Notes: generated by a model not told the origin, from the letters alone. DNA of 64,000 bases from Evansella caseinilytica (GCF_900107275.1 NZ_FNPI01000006.1:170491-234490), one strand, 5' to 3'; counted from the stretch's first letter, positions 52,963 through 62,111 are shown. Numbers and translations are program-made.

Positions 52963-53241
52963 GTGTCTACAGAAAACACAAAAAAGATTATGGTGAGTTT
53001 ACCACAAGATTTAGTAAATGAATTGGATGGTTTACAAGAACAACAAAATGTTAACCGAAGTGAGATTATTCACCAAGCTACCAGAATGTATCTGCAGGAA
53101 CAGAAGAAACAACAAATCCGTGAGACGATGCAACAAGGGTATATGGAAATGGCTAAAATAAATCTTAACATTGCGACCGAAGCCTTTCTTGCTGAGGAGG
53201 AAGCAGAGCACACGTTGGATCGCCTGGTTAGCGGGGTGTAA
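52963..53241 (+). CDS. ndoAI: Antitoxin EndoAI (MazE-type, ribbon-helix-helix)
   Basis: 92 residues. The N-terminal ribbon-helix-helix [18 protein letters not shown] / [15 protein letters not shown] is followed by a helical tail ([20 protein letters not shown]) that wraps the toxin. GTG start after ctggaggtg. The stop lies four bases before the toxin start. Neutralises EndoA and probably autorepresses. Confidence 0.93.
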   Translation: MSTENTKKIMVSLPQDLVNELDGLQEQQNVNRSEIIHQATRMYLQEQKKQQIRETMQQGYMEMAKINLNIATEAFLAEEEAEHTLDRLVSGV

Positions 53242-53245
53242 AGGA

Positions 53246-53596
53246 TTGATTGTAAAACGCGGTGATGTTTATTTTGCAGACCTTTCACCCGTTGTTGGAT
53301 CCGAGCAAGGTGGGATTCGTCCCGTGTTGATTATTCAGAATGATATTGGAAATCGTTTCAGTCCAACTGTCATTGTTGCAGCGATTACTGCACAAATTCA
53401 AAAGGCAAAATTGCCTACTCATGTTGAAATCAATGCGAAAAGATACGGGTTTGATCGAGATTCAGTGATATTGCTTGAACAAGTTCGTACGATTGATAAA
53501 CAACGATTGACGGATAAAATTACACATTTGGACGACGATATGATGGCGAGAGTCAACGATGCCTTAAGAATCAGTTTAGGATTGGTTGATTTTTGA
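53246..53596 (+). CDS. ndoA: Endoribonuclease toxin EndoA (MazF family)
   Basis: 116 residues. RNase that cuts mRNA at UACAU in Bacillus. [37 protein letters not shown] and [12 protein letters not shown] are nearly identical to B. subtilis EndoA; Arg and Thr of the active site are within these. Starts at TTG 53246, four bases after the antitoxin stop, with ggggtg (53232-53237) as ribosome site; the frame is open further upstream inside ndoAI but is not used in relatives. Confidence 0.96.
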   Translation: MIVKRGDVYFADLSPVVGSEQGGIRPVLIIQNDIGNRFSPTVIVAAITAQIQKAKLPTHVEINAKRYGFDRDSVILLEQVRTIDKQRLTDKITHLDDDMMARVNDALRISLGLVDF

Positions 53597-53620
53597 GTCG
53601 TATTGACTATCATAACGATA

Positions 53621-53649
53621 AAGTTGCTATTGCGGTAGCAGCTTTTTTT
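53621..53649 (+). terminator. Terminator of ndoAI-ndoA
   Basis: aagttgcta (53621-53629) pairs with tagcagctt (53636-53644), one G-U, then TTTTTTT. Confidence 0.88.
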
Positions 53650-54018
53650 GTTGCGCTGCTTTTGCCCCGGATGGAGGTAATCTATTGGTGGGGAAATTCC
53701 GATCTGCGAAGACAGAAGTAGCGCAAGGGATTTACGTTAACATAGAATTTGAAAGAAGTAAGCGGCAAACCTCCTGGTCTAAGGAATATGAACTTTAGTT
53801 GTGGAAAGGAGTCGTTGGGTGATCTTGCAAACAAAGTGAAGCCCATTCTTTCGAAGGTGAAGCATAGTAGTAGATGTAGGTAGATGGAAAGGAAAGATTG
53901 TAGGGCTCAAAAGTGTAAACAATCTTTGTAATCTAATTCTATTAATTCAATATACAATTTCTGGTTTTTGATCTATAAAGAAGATGAATTACTACTCTAT
54001 TAGAAAAGGTGATGACTT
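53650..54018. other. Gene-poor spacer where rsbR/S/T are expected
   Basis: About 370 bp, turning AT-rich toward the peptidase gene. The only frame of note is 53688-53798 (GTG start, 36 codons, VGKFRSAKTEVAQGIYVNIE...), preceded by ggaggt at 53671-53676. No trace of rsbR, rsbS or rsbT coding sequence could be read in any frame. Confidence 0.35.
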
Positions 54019-55110
54019 ATGAAATGGTTGGTTGCCGGATGGATGGTGCTTTGCTTATTCATTGCAGGAGTAGGAGAGGCAGTAGCTGAAGATAATATTT
54101 CACCAGAAGAGTTAGCAAAAATTGTTGTTGAACAAAAGATAGAGGAACGTATCGAATTTGGTTTTCATGAGTTTGAAGGTTTGAGTGTTGGATTGATGAT
54201 TCCTTTATTTGACATCGGAGAAGAAGCTACATATTATCTAGTAGAATTACATCATAAAGACGGAGAACTTGGCGGGTATATGATCGTGGATGTTAGTGAT
54301 TCAAATTTTGTTTTTATCACAGAATTTGCGGCGGGGGATGTTCACCCTTATCAAGATATTTCATCATCGGATCCCTATTATTTTGGTCATGGAAATTACG
54401 CCTATGAAGAAAATGAGATCCTTATTGATATGCGAACGGAACAGCCTTTAAATAAAGAAGAAATTACCTTCCTTAAAAAAGAAAAAAAGCTGAAAGAAGA
54501 AAAGTCGAAGGAAGACTATGAAGAAGATGTAGGAGATCTATTTGCCCCTCAAACTATAATAAGCAGGACTTATTATTATATTTCTGGAGTAGGAGATCCA
54601 CAACAATCAGACTCAGGGAAAAGCGAGTTTTGTGCCCCAACAGCCGGTGCCAATGTAATGATGTACTGGAAAAATAACGGTTATTCAAAACTTGCGTCTA
54701 GTACCAACTGGAAACCTGTAGAAAATCGTTTAGGAACTTTAATGAAATGGGATTCAAAGACTGGAACAAAGATTTCAAATATTGCTCCTGGTGAAAGAAG
54801 TTATATTAAAGAAAAGGGTTATAAAAACTTTAGTGTGTCAACTGTAAATAGCCCTGCATTTTCCAAATTAGAAACACAGACAAAAAACAAAAGACCTCCT
54901 ATCTTAGTCTTAAAAGGATACAATTATAATGGAAATCATGCTGTAGTACTTGTAGGAACAGAAAAGTATCATGAAAAACTAGGTAGCAAATATACATGGT
55001 ATTATAATATAGTTGTCAGGGATCAGTGGAAGTCGACGCCAAAAGATGTGTGGTTCAACTTTGGGAGAGGAGACGGTTCTGTCTCACACATGATTTCTGT
55101 CATTCCTTAA
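54019..55110 (+). CDS. Secreted papain-like cysteine peptidase (C39-like)
   Basis: 363 residues. Signal peptide (cut after about GEAVA-23), a 150-residue N-terminal prodomain-like region, a charged Lys/Glu coiled stretch (150-172), then a papain-like domain. Cys-205 lies in SEFCAPTAGANVMMYW, His-307 in NGNHAVVLVG and Asp-335 in VVRDQW. The order Cys-His-Asp and the spacing fit C39_2-like secreted peptidases. Base composition is visibly more A/T-rich than its neighbours. It interrupts the usual ndoA-rsb synteny. Confidence 0.75.
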   Translation: MKWLVAGWMVLCLFIAGVGEAVAEDNISPEELAKIVVEQKIEERIEFGFHEFEGLSVGLMIPLFDIGEEATYYLVELHHKDGELGGYMIVDVSDSNFVFITEFAAGDVHPYQDISSSDPYYFGHGNYAYEENEILIDMRTEQPLNKEEITFLKKEKKLKEEKSKEDYEEDVGDLFAPQTIISRTYYYISGVGDPQQSDSGKSEFCAPTAGANVMMYWKNNGYSKLASSTNWKPVENRLGTLMKWDSKTGTKISNIAPGERSYIKEKGYKNFSVSTVNSPAFSKLETQTKNKRPPILVLKGYNYNGNHAVVLVGTEKYHEKLGSKYTWYYNIVVRDQWKSTPKDVWFNFGRGDGSVSHMISVIP

Positions 55111-55128
55111 AAAAGTGAGGGGTAGAGG

Positions 55129-55542
55129 ATGAAAAAGTCGTGGCTTATCTTTGTTCTTGTATTGCTGGCAGGATGCAACGGAACAGCGCCTGAAGATTCT
55201 TTAGCAGACGCAAAAGAGACACATCTAGCTTTCATTGAAGGGTTTGGCTGGCATGTAAAAGAATATCAAGGGGAACGGAAGCATGTGGAAGGAACTTTTG
55301 GTTATGTGACAGAAGCTCCGGAGTATGCACATGACACGCTGGATTTAGAGCCGTACATCAATGAAATAACCTATTCATACTCCTATTTATTAGCGGAGGA
55401 ATATCCGAAAGGGGAATCACTCTTTGCAACTATTTATGAGCATGACGGAGAAATCATTGGCGGAGAATTAATACAAGGAGAAACGACACCAGGAAGAGGA
55501 TCCCTTAACCGGCCTGAGATTCCGAAACTTCCTGATTCGTAA
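55129..55542 (+). CDS. Hypothetical lipoprotein
   Basis: 137 residues. Signal peptide with lipobox VLLAGC (Cys-16). The mature part is acidic with aromatic pairs (GFGWHVKEYQGERKHVEGTFG, ITYSYSYLLAEEY in pieces) and ends in a Pro-rich tail. Not recognised. 18 bp after the peptidase stop with a good ribosome site (gtgaggggtagagg), so the two are probably one unit; an immunity or accessory role for the peptidase is possible but unproven. Confidence 0.65.
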   Translation: MKKSWLIFVLVLLAGCNGTAPEDSLADAKETHLAFIEGFGWHVKEYQGERKHVEGTFGYVTEAPEYAHDTLDLEPYINEITYSYSYLLAEEYPKGESLFATIYEHDGEIIGGELIQGETTPGRGSLNRPEIPKLPDS

Positions 55543-55598
55543 GCAGTATGGCAATGACAACGTATTCCGCCTTCCGCATAAAAATGTCATCATTTTGT

Positions 55599-55642
55599 CA
55601 GGGACCTGGGGTGTGAACTTTTGTTCACACCCCAGGTCCCTG
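55599..55642. repeat. Perfect 20-bp inverted repeat with TTTT loop
   Basis: cagggacctggggtgtgaac (55599-55618) and gttcacaccccaggtccctg (55623-55642) pair fully. Could terminate the peptidase-lipoprotein unit in both directions though no T-run follows. Related half-motifs (gggacatggggtgtgaac) occur at 17024-17040, and the cggggacatgg core in reverse at 12840-12850. Confidence 0.9.
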
Positions 55643-55693
55643 TTCTTAGCAGGAATGTCGGCTGGCAAAAGCGAATCTTCATAAATAAATGTG

Positions 55694-55779
55694 GTTCAAA
55701 AAGGAGGCCATCACAGCGGAGAACGCTAGGGTTGAGGTTCGCAGGGGCTGTTTCCCGGACTTTTTCAACATTCTCTTTA
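55694..55779 (-). repeat. TTCAAAAAG-ended repeat, 90-160 bp class, copy 4 (short)
   Basis: Ends gttcaaaaaggaggcc and ccggactttttcaacattctct; between them acgctagggttgaggttcgcag, a shortened body matching copy 1. Located 50 bp before rsbU. Confidence 0.78.
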
Positions 55780-55829
55780 AGAAACGATGCTGACGGCTAT
55801 TCGATGGCTGTGACAGGAGGTGTCATCTA

Positions 55830-56846
55830 ATGGAGAAAACAAAGCTTTCCATGTATCGATCGTATAGAAAATTGCTGCACAATTATTTAGGAAGTAATCG
55901 TGAAGAAGCGTTGCACTGCGCCCGACAATGGAGTAAAAAAATGATTGATCAGGACATGTCGCCGGAAGAGATGGTCAGCCTTCATGTGGCAGTTTTCAAA
56001 GAACTGGTTGCAGAGCTGCCGATGGAGACAATTGATTCGTTCGATTTATTGCTAGAGGTGATGAACGGATACGGCCGAGCGCATCGGGAGCATTTAAACT
56101 TAAGAGATCGACAGAGGCAGCTTGATGCGGAGCTGGAAATAGCCGCGCGGATGCAAAAATCACTCCTGCAGGAAAATAAACTGAACGTAAAGGGAGTAGA
56201 CTTTGGTGTCATAAGTGTTCCCGCCGGAATAATGAGCGGGGACTACTATCATTATGATATCGATGATCATGGACATATTGGGGTTGCGGTTGCTGACGTC
56301 ATCGGAAAAGGGATTCCTGCCGCCATGTGCATGTCGATGATTAAATATGCAATGGACATGCTGCCGGCACAACGCTTGCGGCCGGGGACAATTTTACAGA
56401 ATTTAAACAGAGTTGTAGCGCGCAATATCGATGACGACATGTTTATTACGATGACATACGGCTCCTACAATCCGGAATGTCACCACTTTTGTTTTGCCAG
56501 CGCCGGTCATGAGCCGGGATTTATATATAGCGCAAACACAGATATGTTTCACGATATGGAGACAAAAGGTATCGTTTTAGGCGTTTCTCCAAACGTAGCT
56601 TATCAAGAATACACTATATCGTTGCGGCATAAAGGAGATTTTATCGTACTTTTGTCCGACGGGGTGACAGAAACGAGAATTAATGGACAATTCCTGGAAC
56701 GAAACCATATCATTCAATTAATTCGAAAGTATATACATTTACCTGCACAGACGATAGTGGAGCAAGTGCACAGTGAGATGGAAAAAATCCAGGGCTTTCA
56801 ACGGAACGATGATTTTACCTTAATGATTTTACGCAGAAATGTTTAA
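55830..56846 (+). CDS. rsbU: Serine phosphatase RsbU
   Basis: 338 residues. N-terminal four-helix domain (1-85: KMIDQDMSPEEMVSLHVAVFKE) that in Bacillus is the docking site of RsbT, then a PP2C-type phosphatase (about 110-335) with MSGDYYHYDI, VAVADVIGKGIPAAM, ASAGHEPGF, VLLSDGVTETR and RNDDFTLMIL carrying the Mn ligands. Dephosphorylates RsbV, which then releases sigma-B. The start follows aggaggtg. Its N-domain is intact although rsbT is not in the neighbourhood. Confidence 0.94.
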   Translation: MEKTKLSMYRSYRKLLHNYLGSNREEALHCARQWSKKMIDQDMSPEEMVSLHVAVFKELVAELPMETIDSFDLLLEVMNGYGRAHREHLNLRDRQRQLDAELEIAARMQKSLLQENKLNVKGVDFGVISVPAGIMSGDYYHYDIDDHGHIGVAVADVIGKGIPAAMCMSMIKYAMDMLPAQRLRPGTILQNLNRVVARNIDDDMFITMTYGSYNPECHHFCFASAGHEPGFIYSANTDMFHDMETKGIVLGVSPNVAYQEYTISLRHKGDFIVLLSDGVTETRINGQFLERNHIIQLIRKYIHLPAQTIVEQVHSEMEKIQGFQRNDDFTLMILRRNV

Positions 56847-56866
56847 ATCCCTTTGCGAAAGGGTAC
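56841..56866 (+). promoter_or_regulatory. Sigma-B promoter of rsbV-rsbW-sigB
   Basis: GTTTAA (56841-56846), 14-bp spacer, GGGTAC (56861-56866), matching GTTTAA/GGGTAT. The -35 overlaps the rsbU stop codon. Same position as the autoregulatory promoter in B. subtilis. Confidence 0.92.
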
Positions 56867-56913
56867 TTGTAGAACGTGTTCAAACATAATGAAATAACCG
56901 GTGGGAGGAAAAA

Positions 56914-57243
56914 ATGAATTTATCAGTAAATGTTCAAGAGGAGCAAGGGACTGCAGTTGTTTATTTAGCAGGAGAAGTGGATGTGTATACTGCTCCCGCG
57001 CTGAAAGAAACGCTGCTGCCGCTGACTGAACAATCGTCCACGACAGTCATTGTAAATTTGTCGGACGTTACCTATATTGACAGCACAGGTTTGGGAATTT
57101 TTATCGGGGCACTGAAATCGTCCGGTAAAGCAGGAAGCAAGTTGAAAATCACCGGAGCAAATGTCAGGGTGAAACGATTGTTCACAATAACCGGTTTAAA
57201 CGAAGTGCTGGATATTGAGGAAGATCAAAGGGAGGAAGTATAA
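56914..57243 (+). CDS. rsbV: Anti-sigma factor antagonist RsbV
   Basis: 109 residues. STAS domain with VTYIDSTGLGIFIGALK holding the phosphorylated Ser. Unphosphorylated RsbV binds RsbW and frees sigma-B. gggagga precedes ATG 56914. First gene under the sigma-B promoter. Confidence 0.95.
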   Translation: MNLSVNVQEEQGTAVVYLAGEVDVYTAPALKETLLPLTEQSSTTVIVNLSDVTYIDSTGLGIFIGALKSSGKAGSKLKITGANVRVKRLFTITGLNEVLDIEEDQREEV

Positions 57244-57245
57244 GC

Positions 57246-57737
57246 ATGACCCGGATATCTGATTTTATTGAAATGAAAATCCCGGCAAAACCGGAATATG
57301 TAGGTGTCGTCCGGCTTACTGTATCCGGTATTGCCAATCGGCTTGGGTACACGTACGACGATATTGAAGACATTAAAATTTCCGTGGCCGAAGCGTGTAC
57401 CAATGTTGTCAATCACGCATATAAAGAAAGCAGTAAAGAACCGGTAATATTAATCACTTGCGGTATTTTTGCCGACCGAATGGAAGTTAGTGTGACTGAT
57501 CAAGGAGGAGCTGTTGATGTCAATTCATTAAAAAACGGGGAATGTCCCGTTCAGCCTGATATGGTCATCGAGGAGTTGAGGGAAGGAGGGCTCGGGCTGT
57601 TCTTAATTGAAACATTGATGGACAAAGTGGAAATCAGTGGGGATTCAGGCGTCATGATTGTCATGACAAAGTTCCTTCAAAGAGACGGGGTGGGACAGGA
57701 TGACAACAGAATCTCAACAGAGCTGCCAAAGCAATAA
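57246..57737 (+). CDS. rsbW: Serine kinase / anti-sigma factor RsbW
   Basis: 163 residues. GHKL-type kinase: VAEACTNVVNHAY (N-box), VTDQGGAVD (G1) and EGGLGLFLIETLMD (G2). Phosphorylates RsbV and holds sigma-B inactive. Starts two bases after the rsbV stop. The last 38 bp overlap sigB, ensuring coupled synthesis. Confidence 0.95.
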   Translation: MTRISDFIEMKIPAKPEYVGVVRLTVSGIANRLGYTYDDIEDIKISVAEACTNVVNHAYKESSKEPVILITCGIFADRMEVSVTDQGGAVDVNSLKNGECPVQPDMVIEELREGGLGLFLIETLMDKVEISGDSGVMIVMTKFLQRDGVGQDDNRISTELPKQ

Positions 57738-58488
57738 AGAAGATATTCTCCGGTGGGTGGAAGAGTTCCAAAAAAGTGGAGATGAAGATTTGCAGACAAA
57801 GCTAGTGTTAGAATTCGAAAGCCTTGTTCATGCACTTGCCAGAAAATTTTCCAAAGGGCAGCAGCATGAAGAGGATTTGATTCAAGTAGGAATGATCGGA
57901 CTTCTTGCTGCTTTCCGCCGATTTGATCCATCGATGGGAAAGAGTTTTGAATCCTTTGCCGTCCCGACGATTATCGGGGAAATTAAACGGTTCATCCGGG
58001 ATAAAACTTGGAGTGTACATGTACCGAGAAGAATTAAGGAACTGGGGCCGAAGATCAATCATGCAGTAGAAGTGTTAACTTTAGAATACCAGCGTTCGCC
58101 GCGGGTGGAGGAGCTTGCCGCTTACTTGGAAGTATCGGAAGAGGAAATACTGGAGACGATGGAGATGGGCAAAAGCTATCAAGCCTTGTCTGTGGACCGC
58201 TCCATTGAAGCGGATGAGGAAGGGAGCTCTGTTACCCTTTTAGACCTCGTTGGATTGGAAGAAAAAGGATATGAACAAACGAATCGACAACTGTTGCTGC
58301 AAAAAGCCTTTAACGTTTTAACAGAAAGAGAAAAGCAAATTCTCCAGCTCACTTACTTTGAAAACTTAAGTCAAAAGGAAACCGGTGAAAAGCTGGGTAT
58401 TTCCCAAATGCATGTTTCCCGCTTGCAGCGGCGCGCCCTGCAAAAATTAAGAGACGCCATCCGAATGGAGCCGACGGAGTGCCTGTGA
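57700..58488 (+). CDS. sigB: RNA polymerase sigma factor SigB
   Basis: 262 residues. Regions 2 (EDLIQVGMIGLLAAFRRFD, FAVPTIIGEIKRFIRD), 3 (RRIKELGPKINHAV) and 4 (REKQILQLTYFENLSQKETG, QMHVSRLQRRAL) are complete. Master regulator of the general stress response. ggggtggg precedes ATG 57700 inside rsbW. No rsbX follows. Confidence 0.96.
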   Translation: MTTESQQSCQSNKEDILRWVEEFQKSGDEDLQTKLVLEFESLVHALARKFSKGQQHEEDLIQVGMIGLLAAFRRFDPSMGKSFESFAVPTIIGEIKRFIRDKTWSVHVPRRIKELGPKINHAVEVLTLEYQRSPRVEELAAYLEVSEEEILETMEMGKSYQALSVDRSIEADEEGSSVTLLDLVGLEEKGYEQTNRQLLLQKAFNVLTEREKQILQLTYFENLSQKETGEKLGISQMHVSRLQRRALQKLRDAIRMEPTECL

Positions 58489-58890
58489 TGATGTTAACCG
58501 ACCGCAACCATTGACCGCAAAAATAACAGCTAGTATAGGCGGCCTGATGACTGCCGTAGCAAAATTGCGCCGGTGGATGGCGTCTAATGATTTAGCTGGT
58601 GAACAGGAGATACGATTCACAGAGATAAGATGATTTTTTTCTGTGCAAAAAGCCCGATTTTTCACCTTTTGTTCTTGACAGTGGCAAAGCATTCATCCGA
58701 AGTTTTGCCAGCAGAGATTTTCATTTTTCTTGGATCAGCCGGGAGCTCTTGTGCTTCAGTTGTGAGACGAACCAGCTTTGGAAAAGGCTGGCTTAATGGA
58801 AATGCTCAAAAACTTGCCTTTGTTGACAAATCAATTTGATAGAAAACTTCCACTTTTCCTGATCTCCCGATGATTGTTATTAGGGGTTTA
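58489..58890. other. Gene-free spacer after sigB
   Basis: About 400 bp without a credible frame. The feedback phosphatase gene rsbX, which follows sigB in B. subtilis, is not readable here, not even as a fragment. Small hairpin ccagctttgg/aaaaggctgg near 58770-58790. Confidence 0.4.
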
Positions 58891-58920
58891 TTGTATGTTT
58901 CGGGAAGAATAAAGTATAAT
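58891..58920 (+). promoter_or_regulatory. Sigma-A promoter of tex
   Basis: TTGTAT (58891-58896), 18-bp spacer, TATAAT (58915-58920), 36 bp before the tex ATG. Confidence 0.7.
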
Positions 58921-58955
58921 CAAAAGCGAGATTGAAAGTGGAGGTTTTACAAAAG

Positions 58956-61145
58956 ATGGAATGGTCAGAACAGCAACAATTTATCCTTGAACAAATAACG
59001 AAGGAACTCCAACTGAAACAGGAGCGCGTCAAAAGTGTTATCCAGCTTTCTGAAGACGGAAACACGGTTCCATTTATCGCGCGCTACCGAAAAGAACTGA
59101 CCGGCGGGCTTGATGAAGAACAAATTCGCAATATTTTAGAAGCATGGAGCTACGGGCTAAACTTAGCCGCAAGAAAAGAAGAAGTGTTAAGAATTATTGC
59201 AGAGCAGGAAAAGCTTACACCGGAGTTGCAACAAAGTATTGAAAGCGCAACGAAGCTTCAGGAAGTGGAGGATCTCTATCGCCCTTACAAGCAAAAGCGC
59301 CGGACAAAAGCGACCGTTGCAAAGGAAAAAGGGCTTGAGCCGCTGGCGCAATGGATGTTCTCACTTCCGGCAACGGGATCCGTGCAGCTTGAGGCAGAAA
59401 AATATCTTAATGAGGAACAGGAAATACATATCGCCGAAGCGGCGATTCAAGGGGCGCAGGATATCATCAGTGAATATTTATCAGATGACGCGGAAATTCG
59501 CAAACAAGTTCGCCTTATGACATTTAATGAAGGTAAAATCACGTCGGAGAAAAAAGCAAAGTCAGAAGATGAAAAAGCGATTTTCGAAATGTACTACGAC
59601 TATTCGGAGGAAGTAAAACGAATTGTCCCTCACCGCGTCCTGGCGCTGAATCGCGGTGAAAAGGAAGGTGTGCTAAAAGTAGCGATTGTCCCTCCGCGAG
59701 ACAGAATATTGACGTGGTTGGAAAAATATTTGTTAAAAGGAAAGCAAACCGTAGCGAAACAGGAACTGCTGGCCGCTGTTGAAGACGGCTACAAGCGGTT
59801 AATCGAGCCTGCCATTGAGCGGGAAATTCGCAACGAAGTAACAGAAAAAGCAGAAGAGCAGGCAATTCATATTTTTTCCGAGAATTTACGAAATCTTTTG
59901 CTGCAGCCTCCTTTGAAGGACAAAATCATTCTTGGCGTGGACCCGGCGTACCGCACAGGTTGTAAGCTGGCCGTCGTTGATGAAACCGGAAAAATGCTGG
60001 CGATTGATGTCATTTATCCGACACCGCCGAAAAATCAAGTGAAAGAAGCAAAGGAGAAGGTCAAAAAGTTTATTGACCAGTTTAACATCGAAATGATTGC
60101 CATTGGCAATGGAACCGCATCCCGTGAAACAGAACAGTTCATCGTCGATGTGATTAAAGAACTGGATAAGGAATTATTTTACCTCATCGTCAATGAAGCG
60201 GGGGCAAGTGTGTATTCCGCATCCAAGCTGGCAAAAGAAGAGTTTCCGGATCTGCAGGTCGAAGAAAGAAGCGCGGTGTCCATCGCCCGGCGAATTCAAG
60301 ATCCGCTGGCAGAGCTTGTGAAAATAGATCCCAAATCCGTCGGCGTTGGACAGTATCAGCATGATGTCACCCAGTCGAAATTAAATGACTCCCTTACCTT
60401 TGTTGTTGAAACAGTCGTCAACAAAGTCGGAGTAAATGTAAACACTGCCTCCTCTTCCCTTTTACAATATGTTGCCGGCTTATCCAAAACCGTTGCAAAC
60501 AATATCGTGAAAAGGCGGGAGGAGGAAGGAAAATATCGTAATCGAAGTCAATTAAAAAAAGTTCCGCGTCTGGGAGCGAAAACGTACGAGCAGTGCATCG
60601 GGTTTTTGCGGATAATCGATGGCGACCAGCCTCTTGATCGGACATCGATCCATCCCGAAAGCTATCCTGTAACAAAGGAAATTTTAGCTTATTTGCATCT
60701 CAACGCCAATGAGCTTGGCAAGGAAACCGTCAAAGAAAAAATTGCTGAAGTGCAGGTAGAAGAACTGGCTGAAAACTTCGGAATCGGTGTACCAACGCTG
60801 AAGGATATTTTGGATGCTTTGAGCAGGCCGGGGCGGGATCCGCGCGACGATGTGCCGAAGCCGATCTTGAAAACTGACGTCTTATCAATGGAGGATCTTT
60901 CTCCAGGGATGGAGCTGCAAGGAACGGTACGTAACGTTGTCGACTTCGGAGCCTTTGTCGACATCGGAGTGAAGCAGGATGGCCTTGTTCACATATCCAA
61001 ATTAGCGAACCGTTATGTCAAGCACCCAATGGAGGTTGTATCTGTCGGTGATGTAGTAACAGTCTGGGTCGATGATATCGACTTGAAAAAAGGCAGAATC
61101 GCCCTGACAATGCTTCAGCCGGAAAAACAAATCGTGTCTCCTTAA
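58956..61145 (+). CDS. tex: Transcription accessory protein Tex (S1 RNA-binding)
   Basis: 729 residues. N-terminal helical domain (TVPFIARYRKELTGGLDEEQ), YqgF/RNase H-like fold (about 325-450: ILGVDPAYRTGCKLAVVDE, AIGNGTASRETE), helix-hairpin-helix domains (VGVNVNTASSSLLQYVAGLS, VPRLGAKTYEQCIGFLRI), and a C-terminal S1 domain (GTVRNVVDFGAFVDIGV, LVHISKL). ATG 58956 follows gtggaggt (58938-58945). Conserved neighbour of sigB in Bacillus (YdcI). Confidence 0.95.
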   Translation: MEWSEQQQFILEQITKELQLKQERVKSVIQLSEDGNTVPFIARYRKELTGGLDEEQIRNILEAWSYGLNLAARKEEVLRIIAEQEKLTPELQQSIESATKLQEVEDLYRPYKQKRRTKATVAKEKGLEPLAQWMFSLPATGSVQLEAEKYLNEEQEIHIAEAAIQGAQDIISEYLSDDAEIRKQVRLMTFNEGKITSEKKAKSEDEKAIFEMYYDYSEEVKRIVPHRVLALNRGEKEGVLKVAIVPPRDRILTWLEKYLLKGKQTVAKQELLAAVEDGYKRLIEPAIEREIRNEVTEKAEEQAIHIFSENLRNLLLQPPLKDKIILGVDPAYRTGCKLAVVDETGKMLAIDVIYPTPPKNQVKEAKEKVKKFIDQFNIEMIAIGNGTASRETEQFIVDVIKELDKELFYLIVNEAGASVYSASKLAKEEFPDLQVEERSAVSIARRIQDPLAELVKIDPKSVGVGQYQHDVTQSKLNDSLTFVVETVVNKVGVNVNTASSSLLQYVAGLSKTVANNIVKRREEEGKYRNRSQLKKVPRLGAKTYEQCIGFLRIIDGDQPLDRTSIHPESYPVTKEILAYLHLNANELGKETVKEKIAEVQVEELAENFGIGVPTLKDILDALSRPGRDPRDDVPKPILKTDVLSMEDLSPGMELQGTVRNVVDFGAFVDIGVKQDGLVHISKLANRYVKHPMEVVSVGDVVTVWVDDIDLKKGRIALTMLQPEKQIVSP

Positions 61146-61253
61146 CCTGGGTGATCAGATGTCAGGTCAATTAAAGTGATAGTTCAAAAAAACATCCATT
61201 GCATTAGAGGGGTCTCAAATCCGAGCCCCCTTCACTTATTGAAAAAAGTCATG

Positions 61254-61382
61254 TTAAATTTTATATGAAGAAACAGGTAAAGTTTTCTTATAATAAAACC
61301 AGCATTGGTTCAAAAGGCGAACCCGTGATAAATCTTTTCGGTGATAGGCTTCCTGTAGCTGCCTCTGAAGCCATGAAGGCAT
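61254..61382 (-). CDS. cmpA: Cortex morphogenetic protein CmpA
   Basis: 42 residues: MPSWLQRQLQEAYHRKD, then VRLLNQCWFYYKK. This agrees with B. subtilis CmpA, a sporulation protein that couples coat and cortex assembly, and sits in the same place between tex and sprT. Start is the internal Met (61382) after gaagggaggg; the upstream extension is not conserved-looking. Its C-terminus (TLPVSSYKI) is a few residues longer than in B. subtilis. The tex side (61146-61253) holds only an imperfect ggggtctc/gagcccc hairpin. Confidence 0.92.
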   Translation of the reverse strand: MPSWLQRQLQEAYHRKDLSRVRLLNQCWFYYKKTLPVSSYKI

Positions 61383-61642
61383 AAGATTCCCTCCCTTCGG
61401 TACATATAAGAGGATGTTCAATAAACATTTAAACACAGCCCGTGAACGCGACATTAAGTTGACCATCGGTTTGTCAAAACCACTGTTTCTAAAAAACCAT
61501 TTACTTCTGTTTGTCCTGTTTTTATGTTAAGTTAATAAACAATCGGTTATTAGTCATCATATGTAATAATGGTCGTCTTTGTTATCTTTGCTGTAAAATG
61601 AACGGGAATAATACTTGTATTTTACTGAAACAGGAGTAACGG

Positions 61643-62107
61643 ATGGATAATGATCAATTGCAAAAGTTAGTGGAATCAATATCACTGGAGTATTTCCAAA
61701 AACCATTTCTACACAAAGCTTTTTTTAATTTCCGCTTACGTACTACCGGAGGAAGGTACTCCCTGCAGTCTCATAACATTGAAATTAATCCGAAGCATCT
61801 TGAGTATTTCGGGGATGACGAATTAATAAAAATAATTAAGCATGAATTGTGCCATTATCATTTGCATTTAGAAGGAAAAGGGTACCAGCACAAAGATCGG
61901 GAATTCAAGCATTTGCTGAAGGTAGTTGGCGGAGCAAGATTTTGTCAAACTATTCCGGGATCACGGCAACCTTTGAAAAAGCTTCACTTATATCAATGTA
62001 AAAATTGTGGAATACAATTTAAGCGGAAAAGACAGTTCGATGTTTCAAAATACGTTTGCGGAAAGTGTAAAGGAAGGATAAAAAAGGTAAAAACATTCTC
62101 CGGATAA
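61643..62107 (+). CDS. SprT-like metalloprotein
   Basis: 154 residues. HELCHYHLH is the HExxH zinc site. [20 protein letters not shown] precedes it as in SprT/Spartan-like proteins. A C-terminal four-Cys zinc ribbon ([20 protein letters not shown]) completes the family layout (YdcK). Cellular role in Bacillus is not settled. Ribosome site caggagtaacgg; AT-rich compared with tex. Confidence 0.92.
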   Translation: MDNDQLQKLVESISLEYFQKPFLHKAFFNFRLRTTGGRYSLQSHNIEINPKHLEYFGDDELIKIIKHELCHYHLHLEGKGYQHKDREFKHLLKVVGGARFCQTIPGSRQPLKKLHLYQCKNCGIQFKRKRQFDVSKYVCGKCKGRIKKVKTFSG

Positions 62108-62111
62108 AATA

